From: DAOTXN01 sp034435435
GTDB lineage: Bacteria > Chloroflexota > Anaerolineae > S140-20
Reading direction: 5' to 3'
Length of the DNA stretch: 64,000 nt
NCBI GenBank assembly: GCA_034435435.1
Contig: DAOTXN010000087.1
Span: 1-64,000, forward strand
In this document: one piece after another, positions 36,636 to 45,879 of the stretch
How the letters are laid out: each line of letters opens with the position of its first letter
Position numbering within the stretch: the stretch's first letter is position 1
Translations under genes and position numbers: made by a program
Notes under the pieces: model-generated
The model's database searches: none
Told to the model about the DNA's origin: nothing
The model's input: only the letters and a program-made list of their open reading frames with translations

Positions 36636-37997
36636 ATGGCAGAGTATGGCGAACCGTTGAGCGAACGCGAAATTGAGGTCCTGGTGCTGGTGGCGACGGG
36701 TGCGACCAACCGGCAGATTGCACATCGGTTGGTGGTCAGCGTCAACACCGTCAAAGTTCACCTGCGCAATGTTTTCACCAAGCTGGGCGTCGAATCGCGC
36801 ACCGAAGCGACGCTCATTGCGATACAGCAGGGCCTGGTTGAGGTGCCGGTCACAGAAACTGAAACGCCGCAAGTCCTTATGCTCTCGGATGAACCCTTAC
36901 CGGCTGTGGACGAGCATCGCTCTACGGAACACTCGCAAGAGCGACTCTTGACGCTGCCTTGGCCCAAGCGCTTGGCCCTGGTCGCCAGTTTGGTGCTGGT
37001 TGTCCTGATCAGCGTCGTGACATGGCCCCGCTCGCAAACGACCGCCGGCAGCAGAAGCGCCGAGTGGGATAATCCGGTGAACGGTCAGGGCAACATCGGC
37101 ATAGGTGGGGATAGCATCGGTTGGAACGCCTTGGCGCCGATGACGGTGGCCCGCTCGCGCTTTGCCCTGGTTGTCGCGCCTGATGGACGGCTGTATGCGA
37201 TTGGCGGTGAGACCAACGGCGGCATCACCGGGTCAATGGAACGTTACGACCCGTTAACGGACCAGTGGACACCTTTAACTGCCAGTAAACCCACGCGCGT
37301 ATCCAACATCAGCGCAGCGGTATTGGGCGAGCGGATATTTGTGCCCGGTGGGTTGACGGCCGATAGAGAACCTACGGCCATCGTCGAAGCATACAGCTTG
37401 ACAGATCAGAGTTGGAAACGGGTCGCTCCACTGCCCCGGCCACTCTCCAGTTACGCCTTGTCCACGTTCGACGGAAAACTCTATGTGTTCGGGGGTAAAG
37501 ACAGCCAGGGGGCGATCAATGCGACGTTTATTTACGATCCTCAAGTGGATCGGTGGCGAGAAGGCAGAGCTATGCCCACTCAGCGGGCCTATGCAGCAGC
37601 AGCCACGATAGGCGCGTACATTTTTGTCGTCGGCGGGTACGATGGTCAGCGCGAACAATCCACCTGCCAGGTGTATAGCCCCAATCAGGAGACGTGGGAG
37701 AGCTGCGAGCCGCTCATTCTGGGACGGGGAGGATTGGGCCTAGCCAGCGTAGCGAACCGGCTGTACATCGTGGGTGGGGGATGGTCCAATTATTTGGGTT
37801 TTAGCGAGGAATTCGATCCCGCCCATAATAACCGAAAGTTCTTTGAAACCCCGGTGCGTCGAGAATGGCACAATTTTGGCATTGCTTCACTGCCCCACAA
37901 ATTCTACGTGGCTGGCGGGTGGAACGGCGACTATTTGAACGGCGTGTGGGAATATGTGGTGCTATCACACCAGATATTTGTTCCTTTCACCGAATAA
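36636..37997 (+). CDS. LuxR-type HTH - transmembrane - Kelch propeller protein
   Basis: The 453-residue protein starts with a GerE/LuxR HTH (LSEREIEVLVLVATGATNRQIAHRLVVSVNTVKVHLRNVFTKL, residues about 8-65, quoted in part by position), an acidic linker, one membrane helix (about 118-138), then an extracytoplasmic Kelch propeller with at least five repeats (for example RLYAIGGETN, KLYVFGGKDS, YIFVVGGYDG, RLYIVGGGWS, KFYVAGGWNG). It is therefore a predicted membrane-bound one-component regulator. AAGAGCAG precedes the ATG. Three bases separate it from the kinase gene downstream, so they share an operon. Confidence 0.88.
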   Translation: MAEYGEPLSEREIEVLVLVATGATNRQIAHRLVVSVNTVKVHLRNVFTKLGVESRTEATLIAIQQGLVEVPVTETETPQVLMLSDEPLPAVDEHRSTEHSQERLLTLPWPKRLALVASLVLVVLISVVTWPRSQTTAGSRSAEWDNPVNGQGNIGIGGDSIGWNALAPMTVARSRFALVVAPDGRLYAIGGETNGGITGSMERYDPLTDQWTPLTASKPTRVSNISAAVLGERIFVPGGLTADREPTAIVEAYSLTDQSWKRVAPLPRPLSSYALSTFDGKLYVFGGKDSQGAINATFIYDPQVDRWREGRAMPTQRAYAAAATIGAYIFVVGGYDGQREQSTCQVYSPNQETWESCEPLILGRGGLGLASVANRLYIVGGGWSNYLGFSEEFDPAHNNRKFFETPVRREWHNFGIASLPHKFYVAGGWNGDYLNGVWEYVVLSHQIFVPFTE

Positions 37998-38000
37998 CTC

Positions 38001-39422
38001 ATGATCCGGGAATTCTTCACAGCCAATGAGACAGTGCTCTGGTTTGTTTATGGGCAGGTCTATTTTATCCTGGCCCTCTCGATCATCCTGCGCGCGCAAC
38101 CCCAGAGCAGGCTAGAGATGGCCCGCACGCTCCCCCTCTTGGCGGCTTTTGGCCTCTCACAGGCGCTGGTCAATTGGGGAGACGTGTTCATCCCCATTCA
38201 GGGCAGTTATGTCCCGGCCTCTCTCCTCACACACATGCGCGTGCTCCAGGTGCTACTCCTGGGCCTTTCTTTCGCCTTCCTGTTTGCTTTTGGGTTGCAA
38301 TTGGTGTGGCCCCGTCATCGCAATCCAAAATGGGCCCGCCTGCTCCCGCTTGCCATCTATTTAGTGTGGGGGAGCACCACGGCGATCATCTGGCTGCTTC
38401 ATCTAGCCCCTCCAGAGGACATCATCCCTACAGCCGACGTGATTAGCCGTTATGTCCTCGCTTTACCCGGCGGGCTGTTAGCGGCAGCCGGGTTGCGGCG
38501 ACAGGCCTTGGGAGCAATTGGCGCGATGGAAGTGCCGACCATTATCTCCTTTATGCGCGCGGCCGGGGTGGCGTTGGTGGCGTATGCGTTTCTGGCTGGT
38601 CTATTGGGCCCCTCGGCGCCTTTTTTCCCGGCTCACCACCTCAATCAAGAGATCATTCAGGACTGGCTAGGCGTCCCGGTGGCGCTCTTTCGCGCCTTGG
38701 TCGGGCTGGTGTTGACCTATTCGATCTTGCAGGCGCTGCAAGTCTTTCAAGTCGAGACGAACCAGTGGATCGAAGCCATGGAACGCGCTCAGGCCTTGGC
38801 TGCCGACCGGGAGCGCATCGGTCGGGAATTACACGACGGCACCATTCAGTCTATCTATGCCGCCGGATTGATCCTGGAAGACGTTCGACACACCATGGGA
38901 AGTGAACCGGTGCGGGCCCGGGTGCAACTGGACCGCGTGATGGACAGTTTGAACCGTACTATCCAGGACATTCGCAGCTACATCTTTGACTTGCGCCGGG
39001 GAGACGCTTTGGAAGACCTGGAGGAGAGTCTAAAAAGGTTGATTAAAGACTTTCGTATCAATACCTTGATCGACGTAGATTTTACAGTAGAGGGCAAAAA
39101 GGCCCAACCTATCGAAATAGATCGCGCCCAAAACCTGTACCAGATTGCTCGCGAGGCGCTGACTAACGTCGCCCGCCACGCTCAAGCCCACCACGTCGAC
39201 GTGCGACTGCGTTACGGCGAGCGCCAGTTAACGCTGCGCATCGCCGACGACGGTGTGGGCTTTTCCAATTCAGGCGCTAACGGCGCCGGCCGGGGGTTGA
39301 AAAACATGCGCGAACGTGCCCAGTTATTAGAAGGCGCACTGGTCGTCGAGGGCGCACCTAACGAGGGAGTCACCGTTGTCCTGACCATGCCGTATGGGAT
39401 TTGGCCCAAAGAGATGCTATAA
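38001..39422 (+). CDS. NarL-type sensor kinase with polytopic membrane sensor
   Basis: The 473-residue kinase has about seven or eight membrane helices (residues 10-250), a short coiled coil, HisKA_3 with the phospho-His in IGRELHDGTIQSIYAAGLIL (near 280), and a HATPase with NVARHAQAHH and DDGVGF. The membrane part resembles those of the kinases at 56.5 and 59.6 kb. Its partner regulator starts 60 bases downstream. It follows the LuxR-Kelch gene by three bases. Confidence 0.9.
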   Translation: MIREFFTANETVLWFVYGQVYFILALSIILRAQPQSRLEMARTLPLLAAFGLSQALVNWGDVFIPIQGSYVPASLLTHMRVLQVLLLGLSFAFLFAFGLQLVWPRHRNPKWARLLPLAIYLVWGSTTAIIWLLHLAPPEDIIPTADVISRYVLALPGGLLAAAGLRRQALGAIGAMEVPTIISFMRAAGVALVAYAFLAGLLGPSAPFFPAHHLNQEIIQDWLGVPVALFRALVGLVLTYSILQALQVFQVETNQWIEAMERAQALAADRERIGRELHDGTIQSIYAAGLILEDVRHTMGSEPVRARVQLDRVMDSLNRTIQDIRSYIFDLRRGDALEDLEESLKRLIKDFRINTLIDVDFTVEGKKAQPIEIDRAQNLYQIAREALTNVARHAQAHHVDVRLRYGERQLTLRIADDGVGFSNSGANGAGRGLKNMRERAQLLEGALVVEGAPNEGVTVVLTMPYGIWPKEML

Positions 39423-39423
39423 T
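39415..39423 (+). promoter_or_regulatory. internal extended -10 before the regulator gene
   Basis: TGCTATAAT overlaps the last codons of the kinase gene, 59 bases before the regulator start; it could give separate regulator expression. Confidence 0.4.
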
Positions 39424-39481
39424 AAGAGTGAACGCCCAGCCGAAAGCAACGCTGGGAAAGCAGACGGAGTCAGGAAGGCTC

Positions 39482-40135
39482 ATGAAACAACTGCGCATCA
39501 TTATTGTGGACGATCACGAAGTCGTCCGTTTGGGATTGCACACGCTGCTCGACCGCCATCCCAACTTTTCCGTCATCGACGAGGCCGGCACCGCCCGAGA
39601 AGCCGTTGAAAAGACGCTGCACCATCTGCCGGACGTCGTAGTGATGGATGTGCGTCTGCATGGCGGCAGCGGCATCGATGCGTGCCGCGAGATCATGGCC
39701 GAGGCGCCGGAGGTCAAAGTGATCATTCTGACTTCTTATGCTGAGGATGAAATGCTATTCGACGCCATCTCGGCCGGAGCAGCTGGGTATGTGCTGAAAC
39801 AGATCAATAACGACGAATTGGTGCGGTCGATCGAGGCAGTGGGGCGGGGTGAGGCGCTGCTTGACCCCAGCCTGGTGCAAAAGGTCTTTACCCGCGTGCG
39901 CGAGGCCGCCCGCAAAGAAGAAGCCGCGGCCTTTTCCGAGCTGACCGAACAAGAATTGCGGGTGCTGGCCCAAGTGGCAGAGGGCAAAACCAATCGCGAG
40001 ATCGCCAAGGCGCTCTTTTTGGGCGAGGGCACTGTGCGCAATTATGTCAGCAGCATTTTGAGCAAGCTCAATCTGACCAATCGGGCCGAAGCGGCCGCTT
40101 ATGCCGTAGAGCACAGCTTGAAGGATTACCTGTAA
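39482..40135 (+). CDS. NarL/FixJ-family response regulator
   Basis: 217 residues: receiver (1-120) with D10/D11, phospho-acceptor D56 (VVVMDVRLHGGSG), conserved Thr and Lys (YVLKQ), and a C-terminal LuxR-type HTH (LTEQELRVLAQVAEGKTNREIAKALFL). GGAAG precedes this ATG; the longer reading from 39401 overlaps the kinase gene. It is the cognate partner of the kinase immediately upstream. Confidence 0.92.
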   Translation: MKQLRIIIVDDHEVVRLGLHTLLDRHPNFSVIDEAGTAREAVEKTLHHLPDVVVMDVRLHGGSGIDACREIMAEAPEVKVIILTSYAEDEMLFDAISAGAAGYVLKQINNDELVRSIEAVGRGEALLDPSLVQKVFTRVREAARKEEAAAFSELTEQELRVLAQVAEGKTNREIAKALFLGEGTVRNYVSSILSKLNLTNRAEAAAYAVEHSLKDYL

Positions 40136-40157
40136 TCCGGGATGAAGAGGATCGACC

Positions 40158-40919
40158 ATGCAGACGAAGATTGACCCGGACAGTGCCACACAACCGCCTG
40201 GCAGAGCCAGGAGTCGCTGCCCGCAGTGCGGCACACTGAGCGGCGACACGGTAGGCCAGGGGCGCAGCACATGTCACCAGTGCGGTTTTCGCTTCTGCCC
40301 CGAGTGCTACTATTACCGGCACAGCCTGCGCACCGACTTTTGCCTGGCCTGCGGCGCACAACTTGACCTTGCAGACGAGCGTCGCCGGCCCGCGTTGCCG
40401 GGTTATCTCGATCAACACGTGGCCCGCTCGGTTTCGCTGATCAATCTGTGGTTTCTGGCCTGGCTCACCCTCACCATCAGCGGCGGGCCTTTATGGCTAT
40501 ATGCGGTGATGTGTGGGACGTTTTCCCTTTACTGGCTAGTCCATTTTTTGCGCTTCCGCCAGCGCACCGGTCTGATCTATGCCTCGCGCTTTATCGGCGG
40601 CATTGGCCTGAGCGTGATTTTTACCATGATGGCGCTCATCGCACTGCAACTGTGGCTGATCCAGCCCCCGGTGCACTGGCAAAACATTGACCTGTGGGCG
40701 TTTGTCCTGGTGGCGATGCTGCTGGTGCCATTGGGCGTGCTGGGGCCGCCGGCGATCATGCAATCGCGCCTCGGCGCCCGCATTGCCGCCGAGGCCACCA
40801 CGTTTGCCTTGCGCTGGGCCATGTTGGAGAAAATGCGCTATCGCGATACGTTGTTATTGCGTATCCCGCAGGTCAAGCACCTGCCCCCCATTGCGCAACA
40901 CCAGCGGATCAAAACGTAA
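40158..40919 (+). CDS. zinc-ribbon membrane protein, unknown
   Basis: The 253-residue protein starts with a Cys-rich zinc-binding region (CPQCG, CHQCGFRFCPEC, CLACG; residues 21-66), followed by four membrane helices in pairs (about 95-140 and 150-200) and a basic tail. No family recognised. GAGGA precedes the ATG. It is 22 bases after the regulator gene and probably ends the operon that begins at tilS. Confidence 0.75.
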   Translation: MQTKIDPDSATQPPGRARSRCPQCGTLSGDTVGQGRSTCHQCGFRFCPECYYYRHSLRTDFCLACGAQLDLADERRRPALPGYLDQHVARSVSLINLWFLAWLTLTISGGPLWLYAVMCGTFSLYWLVHFLRFRQRTGLIYASRFIGGIGLSVIFTMMALIALQLWLIQPPVHWQNIDLWAFVLVAMLLVPLGVLGPPAIMQSRLGARIAAEATTFALRWAMLEKMRYRDTLLLRIPQVKHLPPIAQHQRIKT

Positions 40920-41002
40920 AATCAGGGTAGCCGCGTTGGGCTGGCGAATGAGCGCCGCCACGTCTACGGGCAGTGTTTCGATCCCGCCGGTTCGACAATG
41001 GG

Positions 41003-44000
41003 TTAATCGCTTGGCCGCAACCAAAAGGTGAACGTGCTGCCGGGGTTTTTCTCACGGTCCACGCCGGGCGCGACAAAAGTAGCCGGGCTGGCCACCGTCA
41101 GTCGCCCGCTGTGGGCGCCCACGATTTCATGCGCGATGCTTAGGCCCAGCCCGGCGCCAGGAACATGCCCCGACTCGGCCAGCCGCCCGCGATAAAAGCG
41201 CTCAAAGATGTGTTCTTGCTCCTGCAGGTCGATGCCGGGACCAGTGTCGTGCACCGCGATGGTGACCCATTTGCCCTCACCGTCCTCAGCGACGGCGGTT
41301 TCCAGCGTCACCTGTCCGCCGGTTGGCGTAAAGGTGAACGCATTGTCGATGACCTCGATCACAGCCTGCGCCAGCCGGTCCGCATCGCCCACTATCGCCG
41401 GCAGGTCAGGCGCGTAGGCTGTTGTCGTCAGAGTCAGGCCGGACGATTCGATGCGCCACTGATAATGCTCGACCAGATCTTCGATGAGCGTGGGGATGAG
41501 CACTGTGGTCCGGTTGGTTACAAACTGACCGCTGTCCAATTCGATCAATTCCAAAATGTCCTGGATCAAGTGAATCAGACGCTCCGATTGGGCTTCCAGC
41601 ACTTGCAGGTAATAGCTGATCTTTTCGGGGGACCCGCCTTGCTTGAGCAAGCGCGTGTACAGCTTGAGGTTCGTGGCTGGCGTGCGCAGCTCGTGCGAGA
41701 CGTTGGTAATAAAGCGTTGTCGCGCCCGTTCCAACTCTTTGAAACGGCTGATGTCGTGATGGCTGGAGACGTGCCCGGCCAGGCTTCCGGCGGCGTCGAA
41801 AATCGGGGCGATGACCAACGCCGCGTCGTAGGTGCGCCCGTCTTTGCGGCGGGCGGTCACTTCACCCTGCCACACCTCTCCGTGAACGAGGGCTTGGCGC
41901 ATCCTGTGCCGCTCTACTTCGGGCAGTTGGTCGCCGATCAAAAAGTGAATGGACTGCCCCAGCACTTTGTGGGCCGCATAGCCGGTCAGCGCGGTGAAGG
42001 CCGGGTTCACGTAGCGGATTTTGCCCTCCCGATCGGTCATGCTGATGGCGTCGCCGATGTAGCGCAGGATCGTCTCGCTTTTTTCTTTCTCGGCGACGAT
42101 TTCCGCCGTGCGGGCGGCTACCTCTTGCTCCAGATGTTCTACCTGCCGTGCTCTCTCGATGGCGATGGCAGCGGCGGCGGCTAGCGGTTCCAGTCGCCGG
42201 GCGTCCTGAACCGAAAATTGACCGGCCCGTTCGCCGTCCAGACGCAACAGGCCCAATACCTGCTCGTGCAGACAAATCGGGAGCGCCAGGTACGAGCGAA
42301 TCCAGGCCGTCTTGGCGTGTACGACCCAATGGGCTTCCTGCTGGGTGTCGTTGACTATTTGCGGTTGTCGAGAGCGCACCGCCTGTGCGTCTACCCACGA
42401 GTCGGCCAGCGGCTGGGCTTCATCCGTTATCGGTGATTGGCCGTTTCGAACAGTATAGCCCTGGCTGCGCACGACGCGCAAGCTATCGTGTTGCAAGAGC
42501 GCGATATTGACGGCGCTGGCCGGGACCAAGCGCTGGACCTGGCGCAAGACCTGGTCGAGCACGGCCTCGGGCCGGGTTTGCGACGTGAGGCTCAACGCCA
42601 CGCCGATCAATGTCTCGGCCAGCAGGCGCTGTTCGCGCTCGGCTGCCAGCAGGCGCTCTCGCTCGGCTTCGATGTGGACTCGCTCGGTGATGTCGCGCTT
42701 GACGGCGGTGTAATGAGTGATCTCGCCCCGGGCATCCTTGATGGGAAAGATGATCGCCTCTTCGTGATACAGGCTGCCATCCTTGCGCTTATTCACGAAA
42801 ACGCCGCTCCACGTCTGGCCTGCTGCAAGGGTGTCCCACAGTTCCTTGTAAAAGGTCTCGTCTTGATACCCGCTTTTCAGAATGCGCGGATTCTGTCCGG
42901 CGGCTTCCTGGGCCGTGTAGCCGGTGAGACGCTCAAAAAAGGGGTTCACGTACAGAATGCGCCCCTCCGGGTCGGTGATGACGATGGACTCGGTGGCTTG
43001 TTCGATCACCTCAGCCAGGCGCGCTATCTCTGCCTGGGTCTGCCGGGTGTGTTGAAGCGTGCGCGCGTTGGCGATGGCCAGGCCGCACACCTGGGCTATC
43101 GTCAGCGCCAGGTTGAGGTAGCGCTGTTTGTATTCAGGAAAGGCAACGTCTCGTATCTCCAGCACGCCGACGGTTTCACCCTGATAATCTATGCGCAGCA
43201 CAAAGCCGGCAGCAGAATCAGCCCACACGTTAGTTTCGGGCGCGGCGGTCAAACTGCGTTTCCACACGTCGGCGTCGGCGCAGGGTTGCGGTCGGCAATA
43301 GAGGCGCTCTGGCTGGCCGTTGACAATCGCCAGATAGGCCATCTGGCGCGGGGCAAAGAGCGCCGCGAACAGGTTTAGGGTATTTTCGATGGTCTCTGCT
43401 TCGGTTTGGACGCGAGCCAGATGCGCCACGATGTCGAGGGCCACGGCATATTCGGCGCTTTGCTGGTAGGCGGCGACTGTGTCTGCCCTGGCCTGCTGTT
43501 CCTGTTGCTCCAGGCGCCATTCTTGAGCGATTTGGACCAGACGCAAACGCAGAACATCGAGACCGATGGGCAGAATCTCGAACGGCAGGCCCACGAACGC
43601 GGCAAAATCGCGCAGATGGGCGGCGCTGGCGGGGTCTATACCCGTGTCCAATAGCAGCAACCGTTTGACCGACTCGCCAAAGAAGCTGCGAGCCGTTTCC
43701 CGATCAAAGCCCCATCGCTGGATGTGCTGGGGCCAGCGAGCCAGCCAACCCGGCGTGATCAGATAAGCGCCCGTTTTAAAGTAATGGTCAACCATCTCCC
43801 GTTGGGCGAGCAGATAGAAACACTGCTCCATTTTTTCGACCCGGCAATGGGCCAGATCAACGGGAGGGTCCGGCAGGCCGGCCACACAAGCGCTGCCCAA
43901 GACGTGCACGCGCTCACAGCGGTCGGGGGAAGGCAACGTGGCAGCCAATTGCTCCCAGCCGGTCGGCGGACGGCTGCACGCGCCAGGGAAGGCAACCAGC

Positions 44001-44089
44001 AACACGTCGTCCAGTTGCGCAGACTCGAGGGCGGCCTGCGCTTCGGCGGCGAAATTCTGGCAGACCGCCAGGCCCAGTTTACCGGCCAT
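41003..44089 (-). CDS. DUF1638-like / GAF-PAS-GAF-PAS histidine kinase fusion
   Basis: The 1028-residue cytoplasmic protein has a DUF1638-like domain at 1-195 (CRVEKMEQCFYLLAQRE, GAYLITPGWLARWPQHI, VKRLLLLDTGID, FAAFVGLPFEILP), a GAF-like domain (about 215-345), PAS-PAC (355-470), GAF (495-650), a coiled coil, PAS-PAC (680-790), HisKA with NVSHELRTPA (near 805) and HATPase (to about 1025, GAGLGLSIAHE). DUF1638 proteins are usually separate genes beside corrinoid methyltransferases; here the gene overlaps the URO-D-type methyltransferase gene by 11 bases. That suggests the kinase monitors the methyltransferase system. No regulator is adjacent. Confidence 0.85.
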   Translation of the reverse strand: MAGKLGLAVCQNFAAEAQAALESAQLDDVLLVAFPGACSRPPTGWEQLAATLPSPDRCERVHVLGSACVAGLPDPPVDLAHCRVEKMEQCFYLLAQREMVDHYFKTGAYLITPGWLARWPQHIQRWGFDRETARSFFGESVKRLLLLDTGIDPASAAHLRDFAAFVGLPFEILPIGLDVLRLRLVQIAQEWRLEQQEQQARADTVAAYQQSAEYAVALDIVAHLARVQTEAETIENTLNLFAALFAPRQMAYLAIVNGQPERLYCRPQPCADADVWKRSLTAAPETNVWADSAAGFVLRIDYQGETVGVLEIRDVAFPEYKQRYLNLALTIAQVCGLAIANARTLQHTRQTQAEIARLAEVIEQATESIVITDPEGRILYVNPFFERLTGYTAQEAAGQNPRILKSGYQDETFYKELWDTLAAGQTWSGVFVNKRKDGSLYHEEAIIFPIKDARGEITHYTAVKRDITERVHIEAERERLLAAEREQRLLAETLIGVALSLTSQTRPEAVLDQVLRQVQRLVPASAVNIALLQHDSLRVVRSQGYTVRNGQSPITDEAQPLADSWVDAQAVRSRQPQIVNDTQQEAHWVVHAKTAWIRSYLALPICLHEQVLGLLRLDGERAGQFSVQDARRLEPLAAAAAIAIERARQVEHLEQEVAARTAEIVAEKEKSETILRYIGDAISMTDREGKIRYVNPAFTALTGYAAHKVLGQSIHFLIGDQLPEVERHRMRQALVHGEVWQGEVTARRKDGRTYDAALVIAPIFDAAGSLAGHVSSHHDISRFKELERARQRFITNVSHELRTPATNLKLYTRLLKQGGSPEKISYYLQVLEAQSERLIHLIQDILELIELDSGQFVTNRTTVLIPTLIEDLVEHYQWRIESSGLTLTTTAYAPDLPAIVGDADRLAQAVIEVIDNAFTFTPTGGQVTLETAVAEDGEGKWVTIAVHDTGPGIDLQEQEHIFERFYRGRLAESGHVPGAGLGLSIAHEIVGAHSGRLTVASPATFVAPGVDREKNPGSTFTFWLRPSD

Positions 44090-45140
44090 ACTCCTCAGTC
44101 CATTCCAATGGATAGCGCCCCCACGTGTGAACGGCTTCCGAAACGGCCAACAGCACGTCGTCGGGCGCTTGCCAGGGAATTTCGCCGTGGTTGTCCGACA
44201 GGATAAAGCCGCCGCCGGGGCCGCCTTTTGCCAGCGCCTCTTTTACCTTGTTTTCTGCTTGCGCCGGGGTCCAGCGCCGCATCTCGATGCCGTTCAGATT
44301 GCCCAACACCGTGAGCTTGCCCCGGCAGGCGGTCTTGAGTTGCGCCAGGTCTTCCAGCACACTGACGCCGAGGATGGCGGTCCCGGTCTGGGCAATGTCG
44401 TCTACGATGGGCAACCCGCGCCCGGAAGCCAGGTGAGTAGCCGTCGGGCCCTGGATGCGGGCCAGCGTGCGTCGAGCCGCGAGCCAGCCGGTCTGAAGAT
44501 ACAGCTCGCGCGGCGTGATGGTGGTCGAAGCTACCGGGTCAAAGTAACAGATAGCGGTCACGCCGGCGGCCAGTTGTGCGTTGGCCCAGTCCACGCAAAA
44601 GGCCTCGTTGACCTGCATCAGGCGCTCGAACAGATCGGGCTGCTCGACCATCACTTCAATATACGAGTCGAATCCCATCTGCATGACAGGCAAGGAAAAC
44701 GGGGCCATCACCACGCCAATGATGGGGGCCTCGTCGCCGACGCGGGCCTTGAGCATTTCGATGGCCCGCAGCACTTTGTGCAAGCAAGCGGCCTCTCGGA
44801 CGTGGGGCGGTTCCAGGTCTTTGATCTCCTGCGGGCGGCGGATAAAGGGTTGTCCAGAATTGGGCGGGCCATCGTCACAATAGATCACCTCGCCGCCCCA
44901 GGCTTCGATCTCGATGGGCGCGTAAAAAAAAGCATAGATGCAATCGTGGCGGTATTTGGCCCGCAGGCGCAACTGGCCTTCGACTACGTTTTCAGCGCGG
45001 GAAAAATAGCTCTGGATGCTCATTCCCAGCTCTTTGGCCCCGTGCATCGTCACCAGCAAAAAAAACGGCGCGCGGTCGGGTTCCCGGTGTCCCAAGGTCG
45101 TCAGCACGCGCTGTAAAGAGGTCAGGGTTTCAGATGTCAT
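44079..45140 (-). CDS. uroporphyrinogen decarboxylase-family methyltransferase (MtaA/MtbA-like)
   Basis: The 353-residue TIM-barrel protein resembles the URO-D superfamily enzymes that move methyl groups to or from corrinoid proteins (MGFDSYIEVMVEQPDLFERLM, FCVDWANAQLAAGVTAICYFDPVAS, FILSDNHGEIPWQAPDDVLLA). The zinc HxC motif of MtaA/MtbA is here HLASG, with Ala in place of Cys, so it may not be a thiol methyltransferase. GGAGG precedes the ATG. It overlaps the corrinoid gene upstream by four bases and the kinase gene downstream. The methyl donor is unknown. Confidence 0.85.
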   Translation of the reverse strand: MTSETLTSLQRVLTTLGHREPDRAPFFLLVTMHGAKELGMSIQSYFSRAENVVEGQLRLRAKYRHDCIYAFFYAPIEIEAWGGEVIYCDDGPPNSGQPFIRRPQEIKDLEPPHVREAACLHKVLRAIEMLKARVGDEAPIIGVVMAPFSLPVMQMGFDSYIEVMVEQPDLFERLMQVNEAFCVDWANAQLAAGVTAICYFDPVASTTITPRELYLQTGWLAARRTLARIQGPTATHLASGRGLPIVDDIAQTGTAILGVSVLEDLAQLKTACRGKLTVLGNLNGIEMRRWTPAQAENKVKEALAKGGPGGGFILSDNHGEIPWQAPDDVLLAVSEAVHTWGRYPLEWTEEYGR

Positions 45141-45775
45141 TGGCGGCCTCCCAAGTTGTGGATAATCTGCAACGCATCGCTGGCCGTCCGGCCCATTGCA
45201 TCGGCCCCCACCTCGCGCCAGAGCTGCGCATCGAAACGAAAGGGCGCGCCGCCGACCACGATTTTTACGTCGCGTCCCAAGCGCTCGATCCCGGCCCGTA
45301 CATCCTTGACGCGCAGCGCCGATGGCAGCATCAGCGCCGAGATCAGCAACACCTCGACCCCATCGGTGTGGACCTGCTGCACAAGTTGCTCCGCATTGAC
45401 CCGCCCATAATCCAGCAATTCGAAACCAGCGGCTCGCAGCACCGCATAGACCACCCGCTTGCCCAGCAAGTGATAGTCTTCGAGCACGGCGAGAGCCATC
45501 CTGGGCTGGCCCTTACGCTCCGGAGCGCCCGGCGGCAGCATGGCGTCCACCAGATCTTCGCAGATGCGTCCGCTCATGTAGACCTGTGACAACGCGACTT
45601 GTCCGCGTTCCCACCCCTCCCCGATGCGCTCCAAAGCCGGCGCAATCAAGTTTTCCACGCGCTCGATGGAACTGTATCCGTTAGCAGTCTGTAACAGCAG
45701 ATTCTGCGCCGTCACGCGGTCCAGAGAGAGCAGCGCTTTTTCAAAGGCGTCTATCGCTTCTGACTCTATCATCAT
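45137..45775 (-). CDS. corrinoid (B12-binding) methyl-carrier protein
   Basis: The 212-residue protein has the two-domain layout of MtaC/MtmC-type corrinoid proteins: a helical cap (residues 1-85) and a Rossmann-like B12 domain with EDYHLLGKRVVYAVLRAAGF, the DxHxxG base-off/His-on motif, and VVGGAPF. It would carry a methyl group for the URO-D-type methyltransferase encoded immediately downstream. Two adjacent ATG codons are possible starts. A 27-bp inverted repeat upstream may be an operator. Confidence 0.92.
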   Translation of the reverse strand: MMIESEAIDAFEKALLSLDRVTAQNLLLQTANGYSSIERVENLIAPALERIGEGWERGQVALSQVYMSGRICEDLVDAMLPPGAPERKGQPRMALAVLEDYHLLGKRVVYAVLRAAGFELLDYGRVNAEQLVQQVHTDGVEVLLISALMLPSALRVKDVRAGIERLGRDVKIVVGGAPFRFDAQLWREVGADAMGRTASDALQIIHNLGGRQ

Positions 45776-45815
45776 GGCCCCTTTTCAAAACCTTATCCGC
45801 GACGATTTTATTAGG

Positions 45816-45842
45816 GTGTGTTTCATTTCATTTGAAACACAC
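45816..45842. promoter_or_regulatory. inverted repeat upstream of the corrinoid operon
   Basis: GTGTGTTTCA and TGAAACACAC, seven bases apart, form a perfect 10-bp inverted repeat 41 bases before the corrinoid gene start; TAATAAAAT at 45804-45812 (minus strand) could be the -10. Operator function is inferred. Confidence 0.5.
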
Positions 45843-45879
45843 TCATTTTATTATCGGCGTTTGGGTGAAATTCTTGAGC

